A stretch of DNA of 64,000 bases from Bimuria novae-zelandiae CBS 107.79 (GCA_010015655.1 ML976790.1:60245-124244), one strand, 5' to 3'. Counted from the stretch's first letter, positions 31,600 to 43,821 are shown. Numbers and translations are program-made. Notes: a model not told the origin generated them from the letters alone.

Positions 31600-34500
31600 T
31601 AGCTTAAATAGCCTAGCTACAGGAAATTATTAACTAAATAAGTAAAAAGATAAGTAAATAGAAAGATGTAAAATATTAACTAAAGGTTCTAAAGCCTAAA
31701 TCCTATTTTAGAAAAGACTATTTAGGAATGTTCCTAACCTAGATAGAACTATTTATCCGCTATAACCTAGGAAAGTTTAATATAGAATAAGATAAAATCT
31801 TAATTACCTGTATAAATATATAAGATGAAGTAGCCGTATAGGCTAGACTAATAATTAATAACTTTTTTAAGTATAGTAAACTAGAGAATTATACCTTAGA
31901 CGCTACTAAGGACGCTTTTAAAGACTAAGAATCTTTTTATAAGGCTATAAAAGGAATATTTAGTACTATTAATAAAAGATATTAAGCTAAAATACGCCTC
32001 TAACGCCTGCGTTAAAAGAAATCTATAGTACTCTATATACTAGAGTTTAAATAGATCGTGGTAAAACTTAATAGATAGGAAGAAGCCCCGCTTATAATTA
32101 CCTACTATAATAGACTAAAGGAATTAGTTAAAGACAAACTAGTCTACTAAGGAAAAGTAGACGATTTAGAAGAACTTATTAATAATGCTATTAAAGCAGA
32201 TAATTGCCTATATAAGCGGAAGCTAGAAAAGCAGTATAGTACCCAATTGCTTTCTAGGAAGGAAAACAACACCAGGCCTACAGGAAGGGACCGAGACGGA
32301 GATGTTATTATAACCAACGAAGCCTAGTAGTACAAGAAGAAAAATGGCAAAGGAAAGCAGCCGTACAAACCTAAAAAGAGCTACTAGGGCAGAAGTGGAA
32401 TCTCGCAAGAAGAGCGAGAAAGGAGGTTTAAAGACAAGGCCTGCCTTTAATATGGCAAGCAAGGCCACTTCGCCAAGGACTACGAAGGACAAGAGACTAA
32501 GGTTAATATAACTAACCTCTTATAAGTGGCTATAGCCACCCTCGTGCTAGCAAAAGCAAAGAAGATAGACCTTATACAAGAGATCCTAAAACTAGTAAAA
32601 GAATAGGGAGAGGGACAAAAAACCCTCTACGAATACTAGATCTTCTAATAACTAGTAGATAATACTTGCTAGATATGCAATAGCACGCTACATTACTTAT
32701 TATAGTGCAAGGCGAAGGTGATTGTCTAAGGACTGCATACGTAGGACGCTTATTAGCTTGCTAAAAAGTTACAAGGACCCCTAAAGTAGTACCTACGCTA
32801 AGTTACGATATAAGAACAACATGCACATGCTAAGTAGTGGTAATACATATAAAAAGAATGCTAATAGCACTTTAAAGCTAGAATTAAAGCCTCTTACTTT
32901 CTAGAAGGCTTAGAATACTATAGACTTAAAAAAAACTAGTATAGCGTACCTAATAATTACTATAAGCACTTTCTAGCCTATTAGGCTAAGTACTATAAAT
33001 AAAATAATTAGTATTAATACTTCGATATTACCTGCGAAATATATAAGTAATAAAAGTTTAAGACAGGCTAGTTCCCTTAGGGCCTAGACCCCCGCAACAC
33101 TAGTATAATAATAAAGAATACGTAGCTAGAAAGGGACATAGATTACTTAATAATTAAATAAAACTAGTATAACCTATAGTGCTTTACGCACTTAAGCCTG
33201 CAAGAAAAAGTAGCTTCCTTTAATAGCTACTTAGGGTATAATATATTAGCTTAAAATAAATATTTTACCTTAAATTACCTACAGCACGGAAACTAGGGGG
33301 TATATAAATTTAATAAAATTAGAGAGACCTACGCGCTATACTAATAATAATATAAGTAGTACTAGGTTAAAAAAGTCTTAAAGCTAGCCTAGCTTAAAGG
33401 ATAGATCTAAAAGGTAGAAGCCTTATAGGAGGGCTAAAATAAGTTTAAGGACTCTAAGGATTTAAAAAACTAGATTATTACTAAGTAATAAGCTATACTA
33501 GTAATAGTATAATTATTATAGCTTATTAAGTTAATACTCGCTGAGTCAAGAAACGCTTAATTAAAGATATTATAGTATATAGATACTATATTATAGTACT
33601 TATAGACCTAGGGGCAGACGCGTGCCTAATAGCCCTATAAGTAGTTAAGAAATATAATATACTATATTATAATAAAAAAATACCGCTATAAATAGAACTT
33701 GTAGATAGGACCTAATTATAAGAATATAGTAATAGTTAGCTACGCCTTAAGACAGCGCTAGTATAAGTTAATATAAAAGGCCTAGAAAGCTAACACGTCT
33801 TTACTATTATAAAAATAGGAGACATTAAAGCTATTGTTAGATACGAGTAGCTAGAATAACACAACCTATAAATAGACTAGGTTAAACAAACGATCCTCCC
33901 CCAAAACCCACTAGCGACGGCTTAGGTGAGCCCTAGCGAAAGAGAAACTCCCCAACCTTAAGCGAGGAAAGGGAACCGACTATTAAGAATATAAGAAATA
34001 TTAGTATGCAAGATAGACAGGATTTTATAGTAACACCTAGGACAGGTGCACTATATATAGGTCTAGGAGGCTAAGATAGTCCTAGATAACCTAGGTCTGC
34101 TAAAAGAATACAAGGAATTCGCAGATCTATTTAAGGAACACAATAAGACTGTCTTGCCTAAATACAAAGAGTAAGATTACTAGATACTACTAGTAGAAGG
34201 AGCTAAGCTATAGCTAGAACGCTTAAGGCCCCTTACCTATAAATAAGAAAAAGAGTTAAAGGAGCTAATATAGAAAAATCTATACTTTAAAAAGTAAAAA
34301 TCTAGTTAGAGCCTTGCGGCCTTCCCTATACTCTTTATTTATAAAAAAGATAGTAGGCTACGACTTTACGTAAATTATAGATAGCTAAACGCTATTATAG
34401 TTAAGAATTACTACTTATTACTACTAATAATAGAGCTTATAAATTAACTCTAAGGAGCTAAGTAGTTTACAAAATTTAATATTTAAGATAGATTCTATAG

Positions 34501-37030
34501 AATTTAAATAGTAGAAGGCTACGAGTGGAAAATAGCTTTTTATACGTAATACGGCCTCTTTAAGTATATAATTATACTAATAAGGCTAACTAACGTACTA
34601 GTAACCTTCTAAAAACTAATAAATTAGGTATTATATAAATACTTAGACGTATTCTGCACGGCATACCTTAACGATATATTAATATACTTAAGCGGAACAC
34701 TAGAAGAACATAAGGAACATGTTTATAAAGTATTATAAAAGCTATAAGAGCACAGATTACTCCTATACTCTAAGAAATATAAATTCTATATCACGGAAAT
34801 AGAATATCTGGGATTTGTAATATCCTAGGAAGGTATTAAAATGGACCTAAAAAAGATCGCGATAATAAAAGATTAATTATTATTTAAATTAGTAAAGCAT
34901 ATCTAATCCTTTTTAGGCTTTACTAACTTTTATTATAAATTTATTAGAAACTACTTAAAGGTCACCGCTCTACTAATAGAACTTATAAAGACAGGAAAAT
35001 AGTAACCTTTATAAGAAGTAGAGAAGAGAGCTTTCGAATAGCTAAAGCGCCTATTCCTAACGGCACCCCTACTATAGATATATAACCTAGAGCGGCGATA
35101 TTGCATCTACACAGACGTATCCAACTATGCAATAGGGGCCGTATTACTATAAGAATACGATAACAAGAAATAGAGACCAGCCTTCTATTACGTAAGAAAG
35201 CTCTTAGGAGTAGAGCTTAACTATAAAATCTATAATAAAAAACTACTAGTAATTATTAACTATTTTAAGTAATAAAAAGCATAGCTTAAGGGAGCTAAGC
35301 ACTAGATAGAGGTATTCTTTAATTACTTTAATTTAATACGCTTTATAATAACTAAGAAGCTTAATTAATAATAGGCTAAATAGTCTAAATAAATAATAAA
35401 ATTTAACTTTTATATCATATATCTACTAAGAAACGTAAATACTATAGTAAACGTACTTAGTAAATAATTAGATCTTATAAAAGAGGACGATAGAGGTAAC
35501 TACGTCGTAATTCTAACTAAAGTAAAGGACAGAACCCTTTATTATAATAAGATATAACTTGCGCTAGCACTAGAAATACGACGCGTAGACTTTACCTATT
35601 ACAGACTAGCTATAGATAGGATGCAGGATTATAATAGGCTTATAAATAAAAATTGCTAAGCGTATAACTTTTACTAAGCTATAAGATTAATAGCACGAGA
35701 CTATTAAAACTATATTTAAATTAGTAAGTAAATAGCTCTGTTGCTAATTAAGAAGCTACACAAAGATAAGAACTAAGGACACCTAAAAATTACTAAAATA
35801 ATGCGTTAAATCGCGAATAAATATGCCATCCCTAGGCTACGCCAGGCAGTACAGAAGGTACTAAGTAACTATTTAGCCTATTATAAGAATAAGCCTAAGA
35901 GATATAAGTCCTATGGCCTCCTATAGCTACTAAAGCCACCCCTAAGACTATAGTCTAGTGTAACTATAGACTTTATTATAAAATTACTAGCATTATTAGC
36001 ACTAGGAAACAAAGATCCTTATAACTTAATTTTAGTTATAATTTATTAACTTACTAAGGAGTTAAGGTTCGTGCTAATTAGGGAAGCTGTATTAGTAAAA
36101 GAACTAGCCTATATAGTAAAATAAAAACTAATATTATACGTTAAATAACTTAACGAGTTTATTATAGACAGGGCTAAGATATTCACATTATTATATTAGA
36201 CTACGTTTATAACTAAATTAGGGATTAAGTATAAGCTCACGACAAGCTTCTATCTTAAAATAGATAGCTAAATAGAACGTACTAACTAAACGCTAGAATA
36301 ATACCTCTGGATGTATATAAACAAGCTCTAAGATAATTAGGCTAAGCTATTACTAATAGCCTAGCTAGCATACAATAGCGCAAGATCGGCGACTACGGGA
36401 TACTTGCCATATTATGCCAACCATGGATGTGAACCAACGACTCACTAGGATCTATTAGACATCTAGAGCATTATAAAAAATATAGCTAATAAAGCTAAAC
36501 TTATGCGGGGTCTGCATAAGACACTATGCTAGAATATTATATAACGTAATAAGTAAATAGTAAAATAAGTAAATAAAAAAAGGATTAAGGGACTAACTTT
36601 TAAAGAGGGGGATAGAGTTCTCCTCTTATAAAAAAAACTTTAAGATAATAAAGCTAAGTAAAAAACTAGATAACCTTTAAAAAGGACTATTTAAAATTTA
36701 AGAGGTTAGAGGACTAGTAAATTTTAAACTATAGTTACTTATAGATATACGTATCTACCTAGTTTTTTATAAGTTATTATTAGAACTAGCACCACTAAAC
36801 ATTAAACTAAAAATATAACTTAAATTTAAGAATAAAGAGTATAAGGTTAAAGTAATTAAGGATCTATAGAAGATTAGGCATTAGTATAAGTACCTAGTAA
36901 AATAAAAAGGATAGCTAAAAAACTATAATACGTAAGAACTAGCAAAGAACCTTACTAACTATAAAAAGGCCTTAAAGAAGTTCTACTAGGAGTATTTAAA
37001 GAAGCTAAGGCTAAAGGTTTAAAATTATTA
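31600..37030 (+). pseudogene. gag-pol remnant of gypsy-2
   Basis: Domains seen through many TAG and TAA stops: gag; a zinc knuckle near 32440-32490 (YGKQGHFAKDYEG, with Cys lost); a second C-x2-C-x4-H-like motif near 32675; protease IDLGADACLIAL near 33600; RT with [12 protein letters not shown] near 34670 (the first Asp of YLDD is Asn); integrase near 35.7-36.5 kb (TIDFIIKLLA; ERTNQTLEQYLRMYINKLQD); and a chromodomain near 36840-36990 (EYKVKVIKDLQKIRHQYKY). The chromodomain identifies a chromovirus, a group that targets heterochromatin. About 700 bp between the knuckle and protease is unusually long. Confidence 0.85.
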
Positions 37031-37554
37031 GGATTAAAAGGCGGAGAATAGATAGACTAGTCTAAGCTAAGAAAGCTAGGTATAAGACCCCTTTCTAGTT
37101 AAGTAACGTTTTAGCCTAATAATTCTATCCCCTTAAGACGTTTAATCTCCTTAATAAATTTTATTAAGTTAGTAAGGAGCTTTTTTTTATATTCCTTAAG
37201 TAAACGCTTTTACTTTAATAACTTTTTTCTTTTACTATAAGTAGCCTAGAAGGCTACTATAGCTACCTTTTTTTTTAATTACTACTACCTCTTCTAGGCG
37301 CTCGAGCCTATCTATCTTAAAATTAATAAAAAAAATTTAGAACTATAGGTTTTACTAGCTTATACTTCGCAACGCTATTCTTATAATAGTTACTATACTA
37401 TATTTTAAAAAAAAAATAGCTTATAGGTTAAGCCCTTCTTCGCGTAGTATTTGCAGGACACTATAGCAGTCTAATTAATTAAATTTATTTAATCTCTAAT
37501 AGAATAATAATAGAAGGTACTTTAAGAGGATATTAGCTACTGCATAAGGACATG

Positions 37555-37574
37555 CAGAGGAAGGAGGAGGATAG
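37555..37574 (+). promoter_or_regulatory. Polypurine tract of gypsy-2
   Basis: CAGAGGAAGGAGGAGGATAG directly precedes the 3' LTR, the expected plus-strand priming site. Confidence 0.75.
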
Positions 37575-38025
37575 TGTTACGGTCCAGAAGTCGACGGTGG
37601 GACGGCGAGCCTTATAATGGCATCCGGGCCCCACCTCAGGATTACGTAAACGTCCCAGGCTGTCCCAGACGCCAAGACCATGGGACACCGTGGGACCACG
37701 TGACCCTCTGATTACGTGACGTCCCAGGGAATCCCATGGGATCCCACGACGCCAGGACATAGGACATCGTGGGATTCTATAGGACAAGGAGGATATATAT
37801 ATAGGACGGTTTCCTTTAATACGCTCCTTGTAGTTAACTTATATATCTTTTATATAAGTACGTTCTCCTATATAAACTAATAGTTATTTTATTTTATTAT
37901 AAAATTAAATTATCTAGCCTCGCGCTAAGTGTCGCATTAACTTATATTATTAAATAATTTATAAAGCACTATAATACCTTACTACCCTAACCTAGATCGG
38001 AACAAGGTGTGAGAGCCTTATAACA
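37575..38025 (+). repeat. 3' LTR of gypsy-2
   Basis: 451 bp, TGTTAC..TAACA, followed by the target duplication TAAGG. It forms a large inverted repeat with the reverse solo LTR that begins 5 bp later. Confidence 0.94.
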
Positions 38026-38030
38026 TAAGG

Positions 38031-38468
38031 CGCTTACACCTTGTTCCGATCTAGGTTAGGGTAGTAAGGTATTATAGTGCTTTATAAATTATTTAATAAT
38101 ATAAGTTAATGCGACACTTAGCGCGAGGCTAGATAATTTAATTTTATAATAAAATAAAATAACTATTAGTTTATATAGGAGAACGTACTTATATAAAAGA
38201 TATATAAGTTAACTACAAGGAGCGTATTAAAGGAAACCGTCCTATATATATATCCTCCTTGTCCTATAGAATCCCACGATGTCCTATGTCCTGGCGTCGT
38301 GGGATCCCATGGGATTCCCTAGGACGTTACGTGATCGGGGTCACGTGGTCCCACGGTGTCCCATGGTCTTGGCGTCTGGAACAGCCTGGAACGTTACGTA
38401 AGCCTGAGGTGGGGTCCGGATGCCGTTATAAGGCTCGCCGTCCCACCGTTAACTTCTGGACCGTAACA
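38031..38468 (-). repeat. Reverse solo LTR of the gypsy-2 family, split by gypsy-2
   Basis: The remaining 10 bp of this LTR (TGTTATAAGG) are at 31041-31050, left of the full-length element; the rest is 38031-38468, ending CCGTAACA. Its own target duplication CTTAG is seen at 31036-31040 and 38469-38473. No internal element sequence is attached, so it is a solo LTR from LTR-LTR recombination that predates the gypsy-2 insertion. Confidence 0.92.
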
Positions 38469-38473
38469 CTTAG

Positions 38474-39205
38474 TATAGTGTTAACTTTTATATAGCTGCT
38501 TAGTACGTTAAAAAGCTCCGTCGACGCTCTAAAATAGTATTAAATAATAAAAAGATCTTTGTAGACGCCTTTAGTAATAAGCTTATTAAGTTACTAGTGA
38601 TCCCGACGATAATAGACAATTATAATACTTATAAAAGCGAGGTTAATTAATTTAATTAGTGTAAAAGCTACTATTCTATTTAGTAAGCTAAATAGCGTAC
38701 TTAGCGTCCTTTACTCTACTTTTTACTTAATCTGGCACTAAATAACGCCTATAGGCTGTTATCGTACTCGTCTCGGGCGTTAGCTAAAAAGGCGGGTCAT
38801 AAAGACTTCCTCTATGAGCTTATAGAGCAGCTTTTCGGCCGGGGCAGCCGCCCATGTCAAGGCTCGAAGAAACGTCAACAACCTGACGACGTTGTTATCA
38901 ACGCGGAGAGCCCTCACAGGTCAATATATATGGTAGCAGAAGCAAAGGCCTGTGTACTTTGTGCGGCAGCTGGGCGTAAGAGTAACAGCTCCCGGCCTCA
39001 AAGGCCACCTCTACAAGCTACTTCGGGCAACTCCCGTAGACGTCAGAGTACTCAGCGTACTCCGCGTACTCAATTTGGCTGCAATCTCTGCAGGCTGCCT
39101 TTATGTAGGCCAGAAGTACGCCCTGAGTGCTGGCAGGAGCACCTACAAAGGATCGAAACAATTGCAACAATAGACGCAACAACAAGCTCAAGTATCAAGT
39201 AGATT
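38474..39205 (+). pseudogene. PiggyBac-like transposase, C-terminal arm
   Basis: Continues the transposase after the nested LTRs. Through RIP stops it reads IPTIIDNYNTYKSEVN and RPLLYFLLNLALNNAYRL, matching the late catalytic-core segment of piggyBac proteins. From about 38820 the sequence is undamaged and ends with the Cys-rich finger: ACVLCAAAGRK, then FGCNLCRLPLCRPE and CWQEHL (about 38930-39160). This C-terminal finger binds transposon ends in piggyBac relatives. The stop is at 39203-39205 or earlier. Confidence 0.82.
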
Positions 39206-39261
39206 CAAACAAGCACCGTCAGAAATCTGGCCGCCATACAAATCTACATACAAATCTGATA

Positions 39262-39340
39262 AGCTAGCGCATGGGGTTCCGAGACACCCGGGGATATGAG
39301 ACACCGCGCAGAAATCCTCCACCCTTCAAAAAATCGCGAT
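39262..39340 (+). repeat. Left TIR of pogo-like element
   Basis: 79 bp, no mismatch to the inverse of 40967-41045. It keeps many CpA sites although the interior is heavily mutated. Confidence 0.93.
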
Positions 39341-39351
39341 AATTCATTCAG

Positions 39352-40940
39352 CGTAATTACAATTGCCACTCGCTACACATAGATTGCAGAGTTTTAGCTA
39401 CTATTTCTGCTGCAGCTTTTTCTGCGTCCTTTTCTATAGAAGTACTACTATTTTATTGCTCTAGGAGAGCAGATGCCTGCTTTGCTATTATAATTTAATC
39501 TATGCTAGTAAAGCGTTAATTTAGGTCTATACGAACTTTCTTTCGTAGTTACGGACGCTTAAGGGCCTTAAGTTAACTCTATAATTTTTTATTCTCTGCT
39601 TCTAGCGCTACTAAGCATATATTAGCTATTATAATTACCTTGCTAGCTTTCTTAAATAGTTAGTGAACCTTGCGGCTTAATTTATCAGCGCTGTGGAGCT
39701 ACCTTTAAGCTATAAACAGATCCCGAGGGCCATGGGGAGTGTAGAGAGAGCTCTTGGCGAGATAAGCCTGATCCTAGTAAGGGGGGGTAACAGGCCTTCA
39801 AGCGACTTAAGATAAGTTAACTACCCGCTTAATATTTAACAGGCAAATGCCTGCAACGGCCTATCTAGCGCGGATTACTCTCTTAGTAATTGCAGCCTCT
39901 CTAGCAGCGTTATAGGCAATAATAAAACGTTCCTTTTTAACTAGCGCAGCATTATCTAGGTGTGATAACTCGTGGATCTGCTGGCGATAGAATCGTTTCA
40001 CTACTGAGAAAACAGAGAGATCTAGTGGCTGCAGAACGTGCGAGGAGTGCGCAGGGAGAAACAGAAGCCTGACTTTATTCTGCTTGCAGATCCACAGGAA
40101 ATCCAGGTCGACATGGCTGCCGTGGCCATCCAATATTAGCATCCGCCAGCGATCCTCTAAGGGCGCAGTATCTAGCAGAAATACGCGTTATAGCTACTTA
40201 GCCCCTATTATATTAAATATCTAGCTATTCTCTAAAGTTGCGTATAGCTAATTAGGTATTATTAATAGAAACTAGGTGCTCTGCAGGTTTTTGCCTTTAA
40301 AAATAATAGCTGGCTGTAGCTTTCTCCCTGTTGCAGAAACGCACTCAATTATCGACGCCTACTCGCGATTCTCTAGAGACTGATAGTAAGCCTTCTTTTT
40401 CTGGCTTCCTGCGAGTACTCTAGTGTTTGCACATACGCCTAGGGCCTTCCTAGTCTTATCTATATTCCACGTATCCTCATTGCGTATGTCTAACTTAACG
40501 CGGAGCTACTTATAGAGCTTAAGAAACTCGCGTATTACCTCCTAAGTTACTCCCTTAGCTCTCGTAGCCTTAATCTTCCTACTTATAATAGAGGTAACGC
40601 GTGGGTTGCGTTTAATAAAGTAAAATATCTAGTGTTTACCTACTAACGCGTGGTTACTATTTATCCTAAAGATTTAATTTACTATTTTTTATATATAAGT
40701 ATAAGAAGGAGGAAACCCGCGCGCGTCCTCTTTAAGTATCTATTATATAAAGAAGTCCTCTTATTATAGAGTTAATCGTTACTAGTATACGTGGCTGTTT
40801 TGCTAGTTTTGTGAACCGCGTACGCGCCTAGATGGCGTGGCTATAGGGATATTGTATGCCTTTGCAGCAGCTCGTTAACTAGGAAAAATGCCAATATTAA
40901 GATCACTAATAGCTACTTGAATTACTGCCTCACGGTTGGC
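39352..40940 (-). pseudogene. Pogo-like DDE transposase, RIP-inactivated
   Basis: Minus strand, one recoverable frame with stops of the CAG/CAA type. N-terminal helix-turn-helix (REAVIQVAISDLN near 40930), a CENP-B/Tc5-like DNA-binding segment, the first catalytic block WNIDKTRKALGV near 40460 (IDKT where DET is usual), then an undamaged patch 39861-40142 with LILDGHGSHVDL and LPAHSSHVLQPLDLSVFSVV. A Lys/Glu-rich coiled-coil tail runs to about 39352. The undamaged patch covers the second and third catalytic regions. Confidence 0.85.
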
Positions 40941-40966
40941 TATTTTGGTAGGGTGGATGTGGAGAT

Positions 40967-41045
40967 ATCGCGATTTTTTGAAGGGTGGAGGATTTCTGCG
41001 CGGTGTCTCATATCCCCGGGTGTCTCGGAACCCCATGCGCTAGCT
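40967..41045 (-). repeat. Right TIR of pogo-like element
   Basis: Perfect inverse of 39262-39340. Confidence 0.93.
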
Positions 41046-41097
41046 TACCCTTTGGTGTTCGTCCTATCTCGGAGCAATCGCCCGATTGGCCGATTTG

Positions 41098-41136
41098 ATG
41101 TGGCCCGTGTACGGGCGCGTTTGGCCATGCGGGGGA
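41098..41136 (-). repeat. Right TIR of piggyBac-like element
   Basis: 39 bp, perfect inverse of 29653-29691, followed by TA (41137-41138). Confidence 0.9.
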
Positions 41137-41138
41137 TA

Positions 41139-43386
41139 GCAGGAAAATATGATGAGTAACCCGAAGATAGATAATACAAAGGCTATGTTCACTTGTTGAC
41201 GTAGAAGCGTATAGCCAGCTTCCAGCTTTCCGTGAGAGGTATCCTCTGCATTCTTTAACTAAATCTGGCGATGTTGTCCTCGTTTGCGGCTGTTCTTTCA
41301 AAGCCAAATGTGGAAGGATGCACCAGATGGAAACAGTACCCGATATCGAATCGCCGCGCCGATTACTCCCAATTAAAAGAAGCTATATTTACGCATCAGC
41401 TCCCATTATATGTACGCGTCTCTACCGGTGCATACTCACCGCCCTTGAATCAGCTGTGACTAAGGGACCACCGTTGAGATGGATGGCGATGTGCCTCCAC
41501 GTGGTGGTGCGACGGGAGCGGGAGCTGACGCTTCAAACACCCTACCCCAGATTACCGAGATCTCCAATCTTTGCCGTCTTCGCGACCTACGCTTACTCTG
41601 TGGAACTTTGTCCCTTTGCAGTTCGCGTCGCGAAGAATGGCCAGAATCGGAAAATTGCGCAGTCTGGCATCAGTCATCAGCTGAGCTCAGCCTCGTGCAA
41701 AGATTGCGCGTTTCTTCGGCTACTAGAAACGGGAGTTGCTCACGACGAATTGCTTAGCCCGGAGCCGCAACGACAGGCCGAGATCTCTAGATTCACGTAA
41801 ATGTAAGCTGTGTGAAAGACATGACTAAGGCTTGGGGTGGTTCCGGTGAGAGGTCGGCAAAACGCGAGCCCAGCCACATGGCACAGCCCTACCCGATGTG
41901 GATGGAATTTTGCAACTCAAGCATGAGACAGCGCTAAATTCTGTAGGCTACGTTCAACAACCGAGCTTGCGCCGCGTATGCAACACTTCGGGGATAACAC
42001 ACGATGTTAGAGCGAGATGTCGGATAAACAGTCATCGGCCGGTATATCAATGTCACCGATTGCTGGGTTCCTAAGCACCTATCAGCTCCCCATCTCGTAA
42101 GATGCGAACGCTGCATCGTGAACCTGAAATAGGGAGATATCGGTATTGGAGTGGTGTTACGATCGGCTGAGTGATCGATTTCAAACTTGGAGCAGAGTTC
42201 CGCACTGAAGAGGTTCTTCGCTGACAGAACCGGCAGGTGCCCCCGCAAATCGGCACCATGTCGGCTGCGAACAGAAATAAATGTTGACGTCGATTAATCA
42301 AGCAGATGCAAGCCACGGTAAATGTTGAGTTGGGTTGGAAAAACTGGCTCCTCTGCATATGCACGTCGGCAGGACACACGGCACGGCAGTGCACCCCCAT
42401 GCGCACAGCACGACAGCAAGAGAACGATAAATGGGAATAGTGAGAATAGAAAATCAGGGTCTTGACATCTTTGGTCATCGTTAGCAAATGCAACGCGACA
42501 TGGTGTCTGCAGCACGACTTGGAAGAATGGGGTAGCGAGCGTCATGATCAGCATTCCAAATTGCCGAAAGAATATCGGAGCGGGCAGAGAGTTCGTCAGG
42601 GCAAGGGCATTTTCATGCTTTAACCTTTTAGGGTGCTTTGCCCTGCGTTTCTTGCACCCGTGGGCTCGGATTGGGGGAGCGTGACGCTAGAATACTGGCG
42701 CCCGCTCAAAAGACCCACAGCCGTTGGCGATCTTCAATATTGATGTACGATATCTATTGATGACAAGAGCGAGGATCAAGAGATTACCTTGTAGCAAGCA
42801 GCACGCTGTGACTTGTTCAGGCGACGAAAATAGAATGCGAAGCAGCCGTACGCATAGTGCTGTGTATGATCAAGAAATGATCAAGAATTGCTAATGGGTT
42901 GGCACGACATTCCCGAAGTAGTGATGTCATAGTTTTTAGCCGAGGACACCATCCGCCTTGGCAACACGGAGCATGCATCACAGTGCAGGAGAGCTTGATA
43001 CTATGCTACGTGAGTTGGGATGTTTCTAGTTGTGCATTTGGTAGCAAGACACCCGTTGCAACGACCCAAGTTCTAGTAGACTCCTTGTTGCATCGGGTCG
43101 TAGCCGATTTGTGGCTTGAGAGAGGAGCACTGCCACAGGGTCTAAGACGGGGCCCTCCGCAAGCCAATCATTACCTTCAGCCCTACCAGGAAAATTTTCT
43201 CCACATCACCCACGTTGCTTGGCGGCATTCGAGACTGTGTTTTGACCACCACGGCTAGGCGGCTGTCATCGCACTTCTTGCGCTTCCACAACTCGAACAG
43301 AGTTTTCTGTGTTCCCCGGCGAAGTCCTGAGGCTGTTGCTTGTCACATTTCTGGAGACACCGCGCTCCTAGGTGTGCCCTTCTGCA
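41139..43386. other. 2.2-kb stretch without a recognised gene
   Basis: Base composition is ordinary, unlike the TE nest. Frames at 41318-41800 and 41479-41757 (plus strand, overlapping) are open but belong to no family I know. No repeats found. Confidence 0.45.
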
Positions 43387-43821
43387 CTACAACAGCGTCT
43401 CTGGCGGGTAGCAGGGATGTGTGGTTTGGTGAACGATGTTTCCAAGGGACTGGTTGAAGCGGAGGATCTCCAGTTTCACGTACCATGTTAGTGGAGGCTT
43501 GCGCGTGTTCAAGATGCAGGTAGCTGAGTATCCGTGAATGTATGGTTGGCCACCAGCCTCAACTAATGCATCCGATGGCAGCTTGTGCCGGCTGCTGCTG
43601 GTCCGGCAATAGCCATGCTTCATTGTATTGCGCGTCACAATACCAAATGGGCTGAAAGGAACAACGTGTCCAATGGTCCACGGGGTCTCCGCGTAAAAGA
43701 GACAGGTCACACGCCACGGCAGGTGACCGAAGCAGTCCAGATGTGTGGCGTTGTCACTTCGGACTGTGGCCGTGCAGTTATGTCGACGTCCTACAGACTG
43801 TACACCCCCTACTCTATCCAA
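43387..43821 (-). CDS. Possible orphan gene or fragment
   Basis: A 144-codon minus-strand frame with good synonymous-site bias (many C-ending codons) over its last ~125 codons, containing about seven Cys and several aromatic/Pro patches (GGQPYIHGYSATCILNTR; VKLEILRFNQSLGNIVHQTT). No signal peptide or known domain. Upstream sequence does not give a convincing first exon, so it may be a relic. Low confidence. Confidence 0.25.
   Translation of the reverse strand: MDRVGGVQSVGRRHNCTATVRSDNATHLDCFGHLPWRVTCLFYAETPWTIGHVVPFSPFGIVTRNTMKHGYCRTSSSRHKLPSDALVEAGGQPYIHGYSATCILNTRKPPLTWYVKLEILRFNQSLGNIVHQTTHPCYPPETLL

Larger units (their letters stand above)
31051..38025 (+). mobile_element. Complete Ty3/gypsy chromovirus (gypsy-2), RIP-inactivated
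   Basis: LTRs at 31051-31502 and 37575-38025 (452 and 451 bp) start TGTTACGGTCC; the perfect target duplication TAAGG is at 31046-31050 and 38026-38030. Plus-strand remnants in order: gag with zinc knuckle, protease, RT, RNase H, integrase, chromodomain, polypurine tract. The duplication lies inside a reverse-oriented solo LTR of the same family, so this copy landed 10 bp from that LTR's end. It is not autonomous: stops occur throughout. Confidence 0.94.
39262..41045 (-). mobile_element. Pogo-like DNA transposon, 1784 bp
   Basis: Perfect 79-bp inverted repeats (39262-39340 and 40967-41045) start AGCTAGCGCATGGGG and are flanked by TA at 39260-39261 and 41046-41047, as in the Tc1/mariner/pogo superfamily. 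The interior encodes a DDE transposase on the minus strand with many RIP-type stops. It is inserted in the piggyBac-like element about 90 bp from that element's right end. Confidence 0.93.
29653..41136 (+). mobile_element. PiggyBac-like DNA transposon carrying three nested insertions
   Basis: The ends 29653-29691 and 41098-41136 are perfect 39-bp inverted repeats starting TCCCCCGCATGGCC, flanked by TA on both sides (29651-29652, 41137-41138). The canonical piggyBac duplication TTAA is not present. The transposase is in two plus-strand arms, 30000-31035 and 38474-39205. Between them lie a solo LTR and a complete gypsy element; a pogo-like element sits between the right arm and the right end. 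Without the insertions the element is about 2.2-2.3 kb. The TIR contains the palindrome GCCCGT-AC-ACGGGC. Confidence 0.85.

Noticed and set aside
32223..32492. 89-codon minus-strand frame in gypsy-2
   Set aside because: Antisense to gag and the zinc knuckle; no independent evidence.
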